Position numbers and translations under genes: made by a program. Below are positions 63,622 to 64,000 of a stretch of DNA of 64,000 nt, piece after piece (the stretch's first letter is position 1; every line of letters begins with the position of its first letter). The notes beneath the pieces are model-generated. The model searched no databases. It was not told the DNA's origin and saw only the letters and a program-made list of their open reading frames with translations. This stretch comes from Candidatus Binatia bacterium (GTDB lineage: Bacteria > Desulfobacterota > Binatia > UBA12015): NCBI GenBank assembly GCA_036563615.1, contig DATCMB010000022.1:248001-312000 (forward strand), in the 5' to 3' direction.

Positions 63622-64000
63622 TGCCCGGTCGATTCCCCACCGTCCGGCCGCGTCGGCTGCGCACCACCGAGCGGCTGCGCCGTCTGGTGCGCGAGACCCG
63701 GCTCGCTCCGGAGCAGCTCGTGCTGCCGCTGTTCGTCATCCCGGGACGCGGCAAGGCGATCGACGTGCCGTCGATGCCGGGTGTCAAGCAATGGACGGTC
63801 GATCGCGTCAGCGAGGAGGCGAGCCGCGCGTTCGACGCCGGCGTGCGCAGCGTCATCCTGTTCGGCGTGCCGGAGCACAAGGACGCGCAGGGCAGTGATG
63901 CCTGGCGCGAGGACGGCATCGTGCAGCAGGCGCTCCGCGTGCTGCGCCGCGACCTGCCGGAGCTCACGCTGATCACCGACGTCTGCATGTGCGAGTACAC
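63621..64000 (+). CDS. hemB: Delta-aminolevulinic acid dehydratase, N-terminal part, cut by the window edge
   Basis: The first 126 codons of porphobilinogen synthase, which condenses two aminolevulinates. RFPTVRPRRLRTTERLRRLVRETRLAPEQLVLPLFV is the N-terminal arm and first barrel strand. MPGVKQWTVDR, VRSVILFGVPEHKDAQGSDAW and LITDVCMCEYT follow; the cysteines at DVCMCEYT are the start of the zinc- or metal-binding region. The next cysteine, which separates zinc and magnesium types, lies beyond base 64000. ATG at 63621 overlaps the cobA-hemD stop. Confidence 0.96.
   Translation, partial: MPGRFPTVRPRRLRTTERLRRLVRETRLAPEQLVLPLFVIPGRGKAIDVPSMPGVKQWTVDRVSEEASRAFDAGVRSVILFGVPEHKDAQGSDAWREDGIVQQALRVLRRDLPELTLITDVCMCEY

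Overview
The window is a continuous, gene-dense stretch of a very GC-rich bacterial chromosome (roughly 70 percent GC by eye). There is no rRNA, no recognisable tRNA, no CRISPR array, no insertion sequence and no phage gene. Gene order and content point to a lineage near the former Deltaproteobacteria: hemA-hemC-(cobA-hemD fusion)-hemB with an upstream CcsA-like protein and a siroheme-type dehydrogenase, dprA-topA-trmFO, CarD, a DUF1844 protein, an HtrA-PBP1B pair, F420-type CofC, LarE and a BadI-like hydrolase. Binatota or a related phylum is my best inference; it is not proven by the sequence alone. The outer-membrane lipoprotein, O-antigen ligase-like protein, heptosyltransferase-like protein and PBP1B with a UB2H-like region indicate a Gram-negative envelope.

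Layout. 1-6.6 kb (minus strand): a partial FAD-dependent monooxygenase, then an envelope polysaccharide group (O-antigen ligase/polymerase and two family 2 glycosyltransferases) overlapping a gamma-glutamyltranspeptidase. 6.8-19.1 kb: an ArgA-like acetyltransferase, an SCP2 protein, dprA-topA-trmFO-glnE-ilvE, a tandem glutaredoxin-like protein and a DeoC/LacD-type aldolase. 19.1-26 kb: a CoA-ester cluster (BadI/MenB-like hydrolase, YgfZ, amidohydrolase, two crotonases, an acyl-CoA ligase) that includes two tiny desulforedoxin-like genes. 26-34.4 kb: cofC, rsmD-coaD-aminotransferase, an alanine-zipper lipoprotein, a ferredoxin-membrane-alpha-crystallin-like fusion, a degenerate/intact FabH pair, rimI and carD. 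34.5-37.3 kb: larE and cysK on the minus strand and a divergent family 9 glycosyltransferase. 37.6-45.4 kb: one tight operon, DUF1844-htrA-PBP1B-TPR lipoprotein-tsaD-rsmA-mutM. 45.4-48.8 kb (minus): a peptide/nickel-type ABC binding protein with two permeases but no ATPase. 48.9-50.4 kb: an MltD-like transglycosylase. 50.5-64 kb: the tetrapyrrole operon, split between hemC and cobA-hemD by two very large paralogous STAND-type ATPases, a DUF1566 protein and an oppositely oriented small cysteine-containing exported protein.

Many genes are coupled by ATGA, GTGA or TGATG overlaps (trmFO/glnE, aldolase, crotonases, acyl-CoA ligase, PBP1B, tsaD, ccsA, hemA, hemB). The most unusual items are the ferredoxin fusion at 29835-31325, the FabH pair at 31315-33368, the ATPase pair inside the hem operon (the first copy carries a one-base frameshift near 56594-56600) and the BadI-like hydrolase. 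No stretch longer than 300 bases lacks a gene. The longest gaps (1553-1841, 8428-8722, 29588-29834, 37340-37585) contain the hairpins and weak promoter candidates listed below, or nothing I can recognise.
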